64,000 bases of DNA from Burkholderiales bacterium 67-32 (lineage in GTDB: Bacteria > Pseudomonadota > Gammaproteobacteria > Burkholderiales > Burkholderiaceae_B), in assembly GCA_001898625.1 (NCBI GenBank), contig MKUP01000014.1, positions 50,378-114,377 on the forward strand, in the 5' to 3' direction. The notes below the pieces were generated by a model. That model was not told where the DNA came from. It ran no database searches and saw only the letters and a program-made list of their open reading frames with translations. Of this stretch, positions 27,172 to 35,992 are shown one piece after another (within the stretch, counting starts at the first letter, position 1; each line of letters begins with the position of its first letter). The position numbers were made by a program, and so were the translations under genes.

Positions 27172-28442
27172 GCCCGCGCCAGCCTCAGGCCGGCAAACTG
27201 CCAGCGCGAACCCGGCGCGAAGAAATTGCGGTACGTGGCACGGATGTGGCTGCGCGGCGTGGCGCAGGACCCGCCCCGCAGCACCATCTGATTGATCATG
27301 AACTTGCCGTTGTATTCCCCCACCGCGCCGGCGGCCGGACGAAACCCCGGATACGGCAGGTAGGCGCTCTGCGTCCATTCCCAGACACCGCCCAGGAAGC
27401 CCGTCGCCTCCGCGCGCAGGCGCGCCGGATGCAGCAGCCCGGACTCGGCGAAGTCCCCTTCGGCCGGCAGGCTGGTACCCTCGGCCATGGCCTGCGCGGC
27501 GGCCCGCTCCCACTCCTGCTCCGTCGGCAGCCGGGCGCCCGCCCAGCGGGCATAGGCATCGGCCTCGTAGTAGCTCAGGTGGCAGACGGGCTCGGCCGGA
27601 TCCACCGGGCGCGGGCCGGCCGCCGTGTGGCACGTCCACCGGCCGTCGCCCCGCATCCAGTACAGCGGCATGTCCCAGCCGCCCCGCACGCGCGCGTCCC
27701 AGCCATCGGACAACCACAGGTCCGGCCGGCCATAGCCGCCATCCTCGATAAAGGCCAGGTACTCGGCATTCGAGACCGGACGTTGCGCCAGCTCGAACGC
27801 CTCTACCCACGCGCGGTGCCGGGGCGCCTCGTTGTCGAAGGCAAAACCGTCGCCCGCATGCCCCAGGTCCGCCAGTCCCGCGTCGTAGCGCCGGAATCCC
27901 GCCGGCCCGGGATCCACCGCGGCCGCTTCGGCCGGAGCCGGTCGCCATCCGGGCAACAAGGGGTTGTGCCAGAAGTGGTGCTTCAGATCGGTCGCGATCA
28001 GTTCCTGGTGCTGCTGCTCGTGATGCAGGCCGAGCTCGACCAGCGCCAGCGCCTGGGGCGGCGCGGCATCGTCCATCCATTCGAGCAGACGCTCCAGCAC
28101 CGACTGCTGGTAGGCCATGACGCGGTCCAGCGACGGCCGCGAGAGCAGCCCCCGCTGCCCGCGCGGATGGCGCTCGCCCACGCCTACGTAGTAGGAGTTG
28201 AACAGTTCGCGGAAGGCGGGATCGAAGGGCCGGAAATCCGGCTGCCACGGCTCGAGCACGAAGGTCTCGAAGAACCACGCGGCATGGCCGACGTGCCACT
28301 TGACCGGACTGGCCTCGGGCATGGACTGCAGCATGCAGTCCTCGGGCGTCAGCCCGTCCAGCAGCGCCAGCGTGGCCTCGCGCACCCCCGCCACGCGGCG
28401 GGCCAGCAGTTCGGGAACGAACACATCGTCGCGCGCGTTCAT
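27168..28442 (-). CDS. egtB: Ergothioneine biosynthesis protein EgtB (sulfoxide synthase)
   Basis: A 424-residue non-haem iron enzyme. The N-terminal DinB-like domain carries the iron ligands: His50/His53 in VKWHVGHAAWF and H-x3-H in HHEQQHQEL (His141, His145). The C-terminal FGE-sulfatase domain has GFLGGVWEWTQ and VLRGGSCAT. EgtB couples hercynine to a thiol donor with oxygen. No egtA, egtC or egtE is adjacent, so the thiol donor (gamma-glutamylcysteine or cysteine) is open. The ATG at 28442 overlaps the egtD stop (ATGA), so the pair is coupled. Confidence 0.9.
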   Translation of the reverse strand: MNARDDVFVPELLARRVAGVREATLALLDGLTPEDCMLQSMPEASPVKWHVGHAAWFFETFVLEPWQPDFRPFDPAFRELFNSYYVGVGERHPRGQRGLLSRPSLDRVMAYQQSVLERLLEWMDDAAPPQALALVELGLHHEQQHQELIATDLKHHFWHNPLLPGWRPAPAEAAAVDPGPAGFRRYDAGLADLGHAGDGFAFDNEAPRHRAWVEAFELAQRPVSNAEYLAFIEDGGYGRPDLWLSDGWDARVRGGWDMPLYWMRGDGRWTCHTAAGPRPVDPAEPVCHLSYYEADAYARWAGARLPTEQEWERAAAQAMAEGTSLPAEGDFAESGLLHPARLRAEATGFLGGVWEWTQSAYLPYPGFRPAAGAVGEYNGKFMINQMVLRGGSCATPRSHIRATYRNFFAPGSRWQFAGLRLARA

Positions 28443-29467
28443 CGCTGCGCCAGGAAAACGCCGAACCACGAACGGGGATCGGTCCACATGTTGCGCACCG
28501 AGAACCCCGCCTGCTCCAGCATGGCATCGAACTGCGCCGGCGTGTACTTGTACGAATGCTCGGTCACGATATCCTCGCCGGCCTCGAAGATCCGCTCCGA
28601 CGAGCCCCAGCGCACGTGCTGCCGCTGCCTGGCCCGCAACCGCATCTCGATGCGGCCATGGCCGTCGTCGAAGCGGGACTCATGCTCGAATTCGGCGGGC
28701 TGGAAGTCGCTGCCCAGCACCCGGTTGCAGACGCGCAGCACGTTCCGGTTGAACGCGGCCGTCACCCCCAGGTCGTCGGCATAGGCGCGCTCCATCACGC
28801 GACGGTCCTTGCGCAGGTCGGCGCTGATCAGCAGGCTGCCGCGCGGGCCGGCCTGCCGGCAGATCGAGGCCATCAGCGCGACGGCCCGCTCGGGGTCGAA
28901 ATTACCGATGGACGATCCGGGGTAGAAGAATACCGGCGGCTGCTCCTGGGTATCGGCCAGGTGCCGGCGCAGGTCCAGGTCTCCCGTGAAATCGGCCTCC
29001 ACCGCCACGCAGGCAACCTGCGGAAACTTGCGCCCCAGCGCGGCCACTTCGTGCCGCAGGCAGTCGGCGGCGATGTCCACGCCCAGGTAACGACAGGCAT
29101 CCACGTGGGCAAGCCAGGCGCGCGACTTCGCGCAATCCCCGCAGCCCAGGTCCACCCATTGGAGGCGGCGCGGCAGGGCCTGCGCGATGGCGGCACGATG
29201 AGCCTCAAAGATCGCCCGCTCGGTGCGCGTCGGATAGTACTCCTCGAGTTCGCAGATCGCGTTGAACAGTACGCACCCCTGCGCGTCGTAGAGGAATTTC
29301 GGATCGATGTGGGCCTGGCCGGCGCGCAAGCCGGCGGCCAGTTCCTCCGCTCGGTTGTCGAGCGGCGCGGTCTCGGCGCGTCGCCCTGAGGACGGCGCAC
29401 CTTCCATCGAAAAGGCGGTGTCGTTCCCGGCCATCCTGTGCGCGGGACCTCGAAGCATGGTCGTCAA
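28439..29467 (-). CDS. egtD: L-histidine N(alpha)-methyltransferase EgtD
   Basis: A 342-residue SAM-dependent enzyme that trimethylates histidine to hercynine. The SAM site is VDLGCGDCAKS, with FFYPGSSIGNFDP as the family block for the substrate side. The N-terminal HIDPKFLYDAQGCVLFNAIC and the tyrosine in EEYYPTRTE are typical. The start is uncertain: TTG at 29467 has AAGGAG six bases upstream and is preferred; an in-frame ATG at 29458 is too far from that site. First gene of the two-gene ergothioneine operon. Confidence 0.9.
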   Translation of the reverse strand: MTTMLRGPAHRMAGNDTAFSMEGAPSSGRRAETAPLDNRAEELAAGLRAGQAHIDPKFLYDAQGCVLFNAICELEEYYPTRTERAIFEAHRAAIAQALPRRLQWVDLGCGDCAKSRAWLAHVDACRYLGVDIAADCLRHEVAALGRKFPQVACVAVEADFTGDLDLRRHLADTQEQPPVFFYPGSSIGNFDPERAVALMASICRQAGPRGSLLISADLRKDRRVMERAYADDLGVTAAFNRNVLRVCNRVLGSDFQPAEFEHESRFDDGHGRIEMRLRARQRQHVRWGSSERIFEAGEDIVTEHSYKYTPAQFDAMLEQAGFSVRNMWTDPRSWFGVFLAQR

Positions 29468-29755
29468 TATGGACTCCTTGGGACTGCGGCAGAGCGTCCT
29501 CCCCCCGGCCGTAGCAAGCGCGATGCCTGACCATGGCCGTCGGACATGGCCCCAATCTATACGCTCGTCGCTTCCCGGGGAACAGGAATCGGATGTAACC
29601 CTTGCCTACGACGCGACAAAAAGGGGCGGCATTTGACCGTAAACCGAAACAAACTATGGCGGCCACCCCAGTTTTTCCCTCATGGACCAAGCTCTAAGCT
29701 GGTGACTGTCGCGGCGGATCGCCTCCGCCCTCCCCCTCATCATCAAGGAGCTTCC

Positions 29756-30367
29756 ATGAACATCGCCATCATCGGCGCCACCGGCAACGTCGGCAGCCGC
29801 CTCGTCAACGAAGCCCTGGCCCGCGGCCACCATGTCACCGCCATCGCCCGCCATGCCTCCAGGCTAGCCGCGCGCGCCGAACTGGACACGCTGGACATCG
29901 ACCTGGCCGACGGCGCGAAGCTGGCCGAGGCCCTGCGCGGCAAGGACGCGGTCGTCAGCAGCGTCCGCTTCGCCACTTCCCCTCTTGCCGCCGTCCTCGG
30001 CCCGGTCAAGCAGGCCGCCGTACCACGGCTGCTGGTGGTGGGCGGCGCGGGCAGCCTGGAAGTGGCTCCGGGAGCCGCGCTGGTCGACACGCCGACCTTC
30101 CCGGCCGAGTACAAGCCCGAAGCGCTGGCCGGCCGTGACTGGCTGAACGCCCTGCGGGCGGAAAAGGGCCTCGACTGGACCTTCCTGTCGCCGTCGGCGC
30201 TGTTCGTGCCGGGCGAGCGCACGGGCACGTTCCGCCTGGGCGGCGATACGCTGCTGACCGCCGCGGACGGCCGCAGCTGGATTTCCATGGAAGACTTCGC
30301 CATCGCGATGCTGGACGAAGTGGAGAAGCCCGCGCACACGGGCCGGCGCTTCACCGTGGGCTACTGA
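29756..30367 (+). CDS. NAD(P)-binding Rossmann-fold protein (SDR/NmrA-like)
   Basis: A 203-residue protein with the N-terminal nucleotide motif IIGATGNVGSRL, a second acidic block DIDLADG and the core segment PRLLVVGGAGSLEV. It belongs to the short NAD(P)H-binding atypical SDRs (YwnB/YesF type), which often lack the catalytic Tyr-Lys pair. Substrate unknown. The ATG at 29756 follows aaggag. The gene is divergent from egtD with 288 bases between; that gap shows no further gene. Confidence 0.8.
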   Translation: MNIAIIGATGNVGSRLVNEALARGHHVTAIARHASRLAARAELDTLDIDLADGAKLAEALRGKDAVVSSVRFATSPLAAVLGPVKQAAVPRLLVVGGAGSLEVAPGAALVDTPTFPAEYKPEALAGRDWLNALRAEKGLDWTFLSPSALFVPGERTGTFRLGGDTLLTAADGRSWISMEDFAIAMLDEVEKPAHTGRRFTVGY

Positions 30368-30394
30368 GCGCGTCGCTGCCGGGCAACGCGTGGC

Positions 30395-30419
30395 GTAACG
30401 TCCTTCCCAGGGACGTTAC
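30395..30419. promoter_or_regulatory. Perfect 9-bp inverted repeat
   Basis: GTAACGTCC and GGACGTTAC are separated by 7 bases. The dyad lies 28 bases after the preceding stop and 87 bases before the next ATG. There is no T run, so an operator is as likely as a terminator. The octamer CCCGTACA also occurs twice further on (30441-30448 and 30468-30475). Confidence 0.4.
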
Positions 30420-30505
30420 ATGTAGCGACGCTTGCAACAGCCCGTACAAACCGCCGGCCGGGAATCGCCCGTACAGTGGGATCATCGCAGTCTCGGAGAA
30501 TCTGT

Positions 30506-30820
30506 ATGAAACGGCTGGCAATGGCAGGGCTGATGGGCGTGGCCCTCTTGGCCATCAGCGCGACGGCCCAGGCCCGCGTAAGCGTATCCATAGGCATCGG
30601 CATACCAGGCGTCATCTACGGCCCACCCCCGGTGTACATGGCTCCCGCACCGGTCTACATGCCCCCGCCTCCCCCCGTGATGGTGGTGCCCGGACCGGTC
30701 GGCTACGTGCCCTACGATCCGTACTGGCGCGAGCGGCGTTGGGAACAGGAGCGGCGCTGGGAGCGCCAACAGCGCTACCGCGAACGCCACTACCATCGAC
30801 ACTACGACGATCGGGATTGA
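30506..30820 (+). CDS. Secreted proline-rich small protein
   Basis: A 104-residue exported protein. Residues 1-24 are a signal peptide (lysine-arginine start, hydrophobic core, ATAQA cleavage site). The mature part has a Pro/Tyr/Val-rich middle with PPPVYMAPAPVYMPPP and a C-terminal Arg/His/Tyr-rich tail (RERRWEQERRWERQQRYRER). Proteins of this style are common envelope or periplasmic proteins in beta-proteobacteria, with no assigned function. A strong terminator follows directly. Confidence 0.75.
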   Translation: MKRLAMAGLMGVALLAISATAQARVSVSIGIGIPGVIYGPPPVYMAPAPVYMPPPPPVMVVPGPVGYVPYDPYWRERRWEQERRWERQQRYRERHYHRHYDDRD

Positions 30821-30826
30821 ACCCGG

Positions 30827-30859
30827 AAAGCGGCCCCACAGCGGGGCCGCTTTCTTTTG
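30827..30859 (+). terminator. Rho-independent terminator
   Basis: AAAGCGGCCCC pairs with GGGGCCGCTTT (11 bp, 5-base loop) and is followed by tttctttt. It lies 6 bases after the stop of the secreted small protein and isolates it from the cyd genes. Confidence 0.9.
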
Positions 30860-30908
30860 TCCGCAGCCACCAGGGGCGCGACCGAATGTCGCGAGTTGCG
30901 GCAGATCA

Positions 30909-30937
30909 TTGTCACGAAAGGCCGAGCACTGATACCT
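30909..30937 (+). promoter_or_regulatory. Possible promoter of the cyd operon
   Basis: TTGTCA at 30909-30914 is followed after 17 bases by ATACCT. The -10 is poor. No FNR- or ArcA-type palindrome was seen by eye in the short gap between the terminator and cydD. Confidence 0.25.
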
Positions 30938-30973
30938 TAGGCGTAGCCCCCAACGTACAACGGGAGTACGCCC

Positions 30974-32701
30974 CTGTCCCGCCCCGCCTCCGCGCGCTCC
31001 GGCGACGCGCTCCGCCCTTCCCCCGGCGACTGGCTGCAATTGGCCGGATCGCTGACGTGGCTGGTCCAAGCCGGCATCCTGGCCTCGGCGGTACAGCGCA
31101 TGGCGGCGGATCCCGGCGACGTGGCCGCCGGCCTGCTCGCCGCCGCCGGCTTCCTGCTTGCCGGCGTCGTGCGCGCGGGCTGCGATGCGTGGGGCGCACG
31201 CCTGAGCTTCCAGGTCGCTCGACGCCGCCTGTCGGCGCTGCGCGCCGCCGCGGTCGATGCGCTGGCGGGCGGCTCCCCGCTGGACAAGCGGCGCCCCGCC
31301 GCCGGCCACGCGGCCAGCGTCCTGGCCGAACAGGCCGACGCCGCGCTGCCCTACCTGGCCCGCTACCCCGCCATCCAGTTGAAAATCCTGGTCGTGCCGC
31401 TGGCCATCCTGGCAGCCGTTGCGCCGCTGTCGTGGGTCGCGGCGCTGGTCCTGCTGGCCTCGGCCCCGCTGATCCCGGTTTTCATGGCGCTGGTGGGCTG
31501 GCGCGCCCAGCGCGCCAGCCAGGCCCACCTGGCGGAGATGGGCACGCTGAACGCCTTCCTGCTGGATCGCCTGCGCGGACTCGCCACGCTACGAGCCCTG
31601 GATGCCGTCGACGCCACCACCGGACGGCTGGCATACGTTGCACAAACGCTGCGTACGCGTACCATGGCGGTACTGCGCATCGCCTTCCTGTCCTCGGCGG
31701 TGCTGGAATTGTTTTCCGCCATCGGGGTCGCCATGGTTGCGGTCTACGTAGGATTCCACTTGCTGGGCACCTTGCCCTTCGGCACCTGGGGCAGCCCCCT
31801 CACCCTCGGCCAGGGCCTCTTCGTCCTGCTGCTGGCCCCCAGTTTCTTCGAACCGCTGCGCGACCTCTCCACGGCCTGGCACGACCGGGCCGCGGGCCGG
31901 GCGGCGCTGGAAGCGCTGCGCGCGCTTTCCTCGGCGCCGTCGAAGCTGGTGGGCGGCGCCGCGCCCTTCCCGCCGTCCGGCAACACCCCCGCGCATCGTC
32001 CGCCGCCTGCCGTCGAACTCGTCCAGTTGCGCTTCGCCCACGCCGATGCGGCGCCGTCGGTCATCGGCGGCCTGCACCTGCGCGTGGCGTCCGGCGAACG
32101 GGTGGCCATCACGGGGCCGAGCGGCGCGGGCAAATCGACGCTGCTGGCGCTGATCGCCGGCCTCGTGCCCGCCCAGTCCGGCGCCGTCGTCATCGACGGC
32201 GTGACGCTGGACGATCAAAGCGCACCCCGACTGCGCGCACGCATGGCCTGGATAGGGCAGAAGCCTCATGTCTTCGCCGGCACGCTGGGCGCCAACGTCG
32301 CCCTGGGCCGCCCGGACGTGGACGCCCAGGCCGTGGGCCACGCCCTGGAGGCCGCGACCCTGGAGCAGCTCGCGGGACGCGAAGCCGGACGTCCGCTGGG
32401 CGAATCCGGCATCGGCCTGTCGGGCGGCGAATGCCTGCGCCTGGCGATGGCCAGGGCGGCCGCCGCGCCCGGCAGCGATCTCTGGCTGGCCGACGAACCC
32501 ACCGCCCACCTGGACGCCGCCACGGCGCGGGAGCTGACCCGCCGGCTACTGGCCCAGTCCGCGGGCAGGACCCTGATCGTCGCCACCCACGACCCCGAGC
32601 TGGCCTCGCACATGGACCGCGTGATCGACCTGGCCGCCCTGCGCCCCGCGCCGGCCGACACGGAAATGGCCGCGCTGGCCGCCGTGGGAGCGGCCTCATG
32701 A
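30974..32701 (+). CDS. cydD: Thiol reductant ABC exporter subunit CydD
   Basis: A half-transporter with six N-terminal membrane helices and a C-terminal ATPase (Walker A GPSGAGKST, signature LSGGECLR, Walker B LWLADEPTAHLD). CydDC exports cysteine or glutathione to the periplasm and is required to assemble cytochrome bd. The start is not obvious. The frame is open from 30947; no ATG or GTG is present. A CTG at 30974 has GGGAG seven bases upstream and high-GC third positions after it, and gives MSRPASARSGDALRPSPGDW before the first helix. The first canonical codon is TTG at 31040 without a ribosome site. The stop overlaps the cydC start. Confidence 0.88.
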   Translation: MSRPASARSGDALRPSPGDWLQLAGSLTWLVQAGILASAVQRMAADPGDVAAGLLAAAGFLLAGVVRAGCDAWGARLSFQVARRRLSALRAAAVDALAGGSPLDKRRPAAGHAASVLAEQADAALPYLARYPAIQLKILVVPLAILAAVAPLSWVAALVLLASAPLIPVFMALVGWRAQRASQAHLAEMGTLNAFLLDRLRGLATLRALDAVDATTGRLAYVAQTLRTRTMAVLRIAFLSSAVLELFSAIGVAMVAVYVGFHLLGTLPFGTWGSPLTLGQGLFVLLLAPSFFEPLRDLSTAWHDRAAGRAALEALRALSSAPSKLVGGAAPFPPSGNTPAHRPPPAVELVQLRFAHADAAPSVIGGLHLRVASGERVAITGPSGAGKSTLLALIAGLVPAQSGAVVIDGVTLDDQSAPRLRARMAWIGQKPHVFAGTLGANVALGRPDVDAQAVGHALEAATLEQLAGREAGRPLGESGIGLSGGECLRLAMARAAAAPGSDLWLADEPTAHLDAATARELTRRLLAQSAGRTLIVATHDPELASHMDRVIDLAALRPAPADTEMAALAAVGAAS

Positions 32702-34383
32702 AGACCTCCATCCACGCCGTGCTGCGGCTGTTCTTCGCCGATCGGCGGGGCCTGTTGTGGGGCGGCGTCGCGCTGGCCGCGCTGACGGTCTTCGCCGGCA
32801 TGGGGCTGCTGGGCCTGTCCGGATGGTTCATCACCGCCACCGCGCTGGCCGGGCTGGCCGCCGGCACCGCCCTCGCCTTCGACGTGTTCACCCCCGGCGC
32901 CGGCATACGGCTGCTGGCCCTGGTCCGTACCGCGGGCCGCTACGGCGAGCGGGTCGTCACCCATGACGCGGCGCTCGCGGTCATCGCCACGCTGCGCCCC
33001 CGGCTGTTCGCGGGCTGGGCCCGGCCCGAGGCCGCGCGCAGGCTGCTCGCGCGGCCGGCCCGGCTGCTGTTCCGCCTGACTGCCGACGCCGACGCGCTGG
33101 ACGCGCTGTACCTGCGCCTGCTGGTACCGGCCGGCGCCGCCTGTGCCGCGATCGCCCTGGTCGGCGTCATGCTGGGCGTGGTCAGCCTGCCGCTGGGCCT
33201 GGCCATGGCCGGCTGGCTGCTGGCCACGGGCGCCGGCATCCTGGCCTGGACCGCGCGCCGCAGCCGCCGCGCCGCGTGCCGCCGCGCCTATGCGATCGAA
33301 GCCCTGCGCGCGCAGGCCATCGACCTCGTCTCCGGCCAGACCGAACTGGCCATGGCCGGCCGGCTGACGGCGCAATGCCGGATGCTGGCGCGGACCGAGC
33401 ACCGGCTGGCCGCCGCCGACGACACCATCAACCGCGCCGACGCGCAAGGCGGTTTTCTGCAAGCCATGGCGGGCACCATGGCCCTGGCCGCCACGCTGGC
33501 GGCCTGTGTCCTGCTGGTCGCCGGGTCGGCCATCGGCGCCCCCGTGGCGGCGCTGGCCCTGCTGCTCGTGCTGACAAGCGCCGAACCGCTGACGCCGCTG
33601 CGGCGGGGCACTCTGGAGCTGGGCCGTACCCTGCTGGCCATCCGCCGCCTGGCGCCGCGGCTGGACGCACCGGAAGCGGCCCCGGCCCGCGCCGCCTCCG
33701 GCGACATCCTGATCGAACACGCCAGCCTGCGCCACGACAGCCGACCCGGCCTGTCCACCAACGTGGCCCTGGAAGGCATCACCCTGGCGATCCGGCCCGG
33801 CGAACGCGTAGCCGTGATCGGTCCCAGCGGCGCCGGCAAGTCGACGCTGCTGGCGCTGGTGGCGGGCGAGCGGCTGCCCTCTTCCGGACGGGTCCTGGCC
33901 CCCGCCTCCTGTCTGCTGACCCAACGCACCGAGCTGTTCCAGGACAGCGTGCGCGACAACCTGCGCCTGGCCCGGCCCGATGCCGGCGACGACGCTTTAT
34001 GGGCCGCGCTGCGGGCCGCGGGCCTGGACCAGGCCATCGCCGCCCTGCCCGCCGGGCTCGACACGCGCCTGGGCGAAGGCGGCCTGGGCCTGTCGGCGGG
34101 CCAGGCCCGCAGGCTCGCGCTGGCACGGCTGTTCCTGCGGCCCACGCAGCTATGGCTGCTGGACGAACCCACGGAAGGACTGGATGCGCCGACCGCGCGC
34201 GACGTGATAGCCCGGCTGGCCGGACAGGCGCGCGATCACACCTTGCTCATCGCCACCCACATCCGGCGGGAAGCCGTCCTGGCGGACCGCATCGTCGTGC
34301 TGGCCGCCGGCACCGTGGCCGCCGACCTGCGCCGCGGCACCCCCGCTTTCGATCATCGACTTCACACCCTGCGCCCGGACTGA
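32698..34383 (+). CDS. cydC: Thiol reductant ABC exporter subunit CydC
   Basis: A 561-residue half-transporter with six membrane helices (LLGLSGWFITATALAGL is a CydC hallmark) and an ATPase domain with Walker A GPSGAGKST and Walker B LWLLDEPTEGLD. The signature reads LSAGQAR instead of LSGGQ, a modest change at a catalytic site. It pairs with CydD, whose stop it overlaps (ATGA), and precedes cydA by 16 bases. Confidence 0.9.
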   Translation: MKTSIHAVLRLFFADRRGLLWGGVALAALTVFAGMGLLGLSGWFITATALAGLAAGTALAFDVFTPGAGIRLLALVRTAGRYGERVVTHDAALAVIATLRPRLFAGWARPEAARRLLARPARLLFRLTADADALDALYLRLLVPAGAACAAIALVGVMLGVVSLPLGLAMAGWLLATGAGILAWTARRSRRAACRRAYAIEALRAQAIDLVSGQTELAMAGRLTAQCRMLARTEHRLAAADDTINRADAQGGFLQAMAGTMALAATLAACVLLVAGSAIGAPVAALALLLVLTSAEPLTPLRRGTLELGRTLLAIRRLAPRLDAPEAAPARAASGDILIEHASLRHDSRPGLSTNVALEGITLAIRPGERVAVIGPSGAGKSTLLALVAGERLPSSGRVLAPASCLLTQRTELFQDSVRDNLRLARPDAGDDALWAALRAAGLDQAIAALPAGLDTRLGEGGLGLSAGQARRLALARLFLRPTQLWLLDEPTEGLDAPTARDVIARLAGQARDHTLLIATHIRREAVLADRIVVLAAGTVAADLRRGTPAFDHRLHTLRPD

Positions 34384-34399
34384 GGAGGAAGCTGGCACC

Positions 34400-35989
34400 A
34401 TGGACCTCGACATCGTTTCACTCTCGCGCCTGCAGTTCGCACTGACGGCGCTCTACCACTTCCTTTTCGTCCCGCTCACGCTGGGCCTGTCGGTCGTCAT
34501 CGCCATCATGGAGACGGTCTACGTCATGACCGGACGCAAGATCTGGCGCCAGATGACCAAGTTCTGGGGCACGCTGTTCGGCATCAACTTCGTGCTGGGC
34601 GTGGCCACCGGCCTGGTGATGGAATTCCAGTTCGGCATGAACTGGAGCTACTACAGCCACTACGTGGGCGACATCTTCGGCGCACCGCTCGCCCTGGAAG
34701 GGCTGATGGCCTTCTTCCTGGAGGCGACCTTCGTCGGCCTGTTCTTCTTCGGCTGGAACAAGCTGTCGCGCGTCGGGCACCTGGTGGCGACCTGGTGCGT
34801 GGCGCTGGGCTCGAACTTCTCGGCGCTGTGGATCCTGATCGCCAACGGGTGGATGCAGAACCCCGTGGGCTCGGCTTTCAACCCCGAGACCATGCGCATG
34901 GAAGTCACCGACTTCTTCGCCGTGCTGACGAACCCGGTGGCGCAGGCCAAGTTCGTGCACACGGTGTCGGCCGGCTACGTGACCGCGTCCGTGTTCGTGC
35001 TGGGCGTATCGGCCTGGTACCTGCTGAAGGGCCGGCACATCGACGTGGCCAAGCGCTCGATGACGGTGGCCGCTTCGTTCGGCCTGGCCTCGGCGCTGTC
35101 GGTGGTGGTCCTGGGCGATGAAAGCGGCTACCTGTCGACCGAGCACCAGAAGATGAAGCTGGCCGCCATCGAAGGCATGTGGGAAACCGAACCCGCCCCC
35201 GCGCCCTTCACCATCGTCGGCATTCCCGACCAGCAGGCGCGCGAGACCCACTATGCCGTCCGCGTCCCGGCCGTCATGGGCCTGATCGGCACGCGCTCGC
35301 TCACCACCGAGATCCCCGGCATCACCACGCTGGTCGATCACGCGCGCGAGCGCATAGGCAGCGGCATCGTGGCCTTCGACGCCTTGCAGCGCATCCGCGC
35401 GGCGGGCAGCTCCGCCGCCATCGCGCCGGCCGACCGCGACGCCTTCGAGCAGCATGGCGGCGACCTCGGCTACGCCCTGCTGCTCAAGCGCTACCTGGAC
35501 GACCCGCGCCAGGCCACGCCGCAGCAGATCGACCAGGCCGCCTGGGACACCGTGCCCATGGTCCTGCCGCTGTTCTGGTCGTTCCGCATCATGGTCGGCC
35601 TGGGTTTCTTCTTCATCCTGCTGATGGCGACGTTCTTCATCCTGTCGGCCCGCCGCCGGCTCGATGCGCACCGCTGGCTGCTGAAGGTCGCGGTGTTCGC
35701 GATCCCGCTGCCCTGGATCGCCGCCGAGATGGGCTGGATCGTGGCCGAGTTCGGCCGCCAGCCCTGGGTGATCGAAGGCGTGCTGCCCACCGCCGCGGCC
35801 GTCTCCGACCTGGGCGCGGGAACGGTACTGCTGACCATCCTGGGCTTCACCGCGCTCTACACCGTGCTGTTCATCGTCGAGATGAGCCTGATGCTGCGCG
35901 CCATCCGCAAGGGCGTGGAGCCCGACCCCGATCCGGAAGTCCGGCTCGTGGCCCCGCACCTGTCCCAACGTCTGACCGCCCAGGAGTAA
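34400..35989 (+). CDS. cydA: Cytochrome bd-I ubiquinol oxidase subunit I
   Basis: A 529-residue membrane protein with nine helices. Expected haem ligands and proton-path residues are at nearly the E. coli numbers: His20 (haem b595/d site), Glu100 and Glu108, and His in KFVHTVSAGY. The Q-loop begins WETEPAPAPFTIVG and is of the long, E. coli-like type; GRQPWV is present. It oxidises quinol and reduces oxygen to water without pumping. Cotranscribed with cydDC and cydBX. Confidence 0.96.
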   Translation: MDLDIVSLSRLQFALTALYHFLFVPLTLGLSVVIAIMETVYVMTGRKIWRQMTKFWGTLFGINFVLGVATGLVMEFQFGMNWSYYSHYVGDIFGAPLALEGLMAFFLEATFVGLFFFGWNKLSRVGHLVATWCVALGSNFSALWILIANGWMQNPVGSAFNPETMRMEVTDFFAVLTNPVAQAKFVHTVSAGYVTASVFVLGVSAWYLLKGRHIDVAKRSMTVAASFGLASALSVVVLGDESGYLSTEHQKMKLAAIEGMWETEPAPAPFTIVGIPDQQARETHYAVRVPAVMGLIGTRSLTTEIPGITTLVDHARERIGSGIVAFDALQRIRAAGSSAAIAPADRDAFEQHGGDLGYALLLKRYLDDPRQATPQQIDQAAWDTVPMVLPLFWSFRIMVGLGFFFILLMATFFILSARRRLDAHRWLLKVAVFAIPLPWIAAEMGWIVAEFGRQPWVIEGVLPTAAAVSDLGAGTVLLTILGFTALYTVLFIVEMSLMLRAIRKGVEPDPDPEVRLVAPHLSQRLTAQE

Positions 35990-35992
35990 GCC

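Noticed and set aside
30421..30436. TGTAGCG-ACGC-TTGCA, resembling a sigma-54 promoter before 30506
   Set aside because: The invariant GG of the -24 element is GT.
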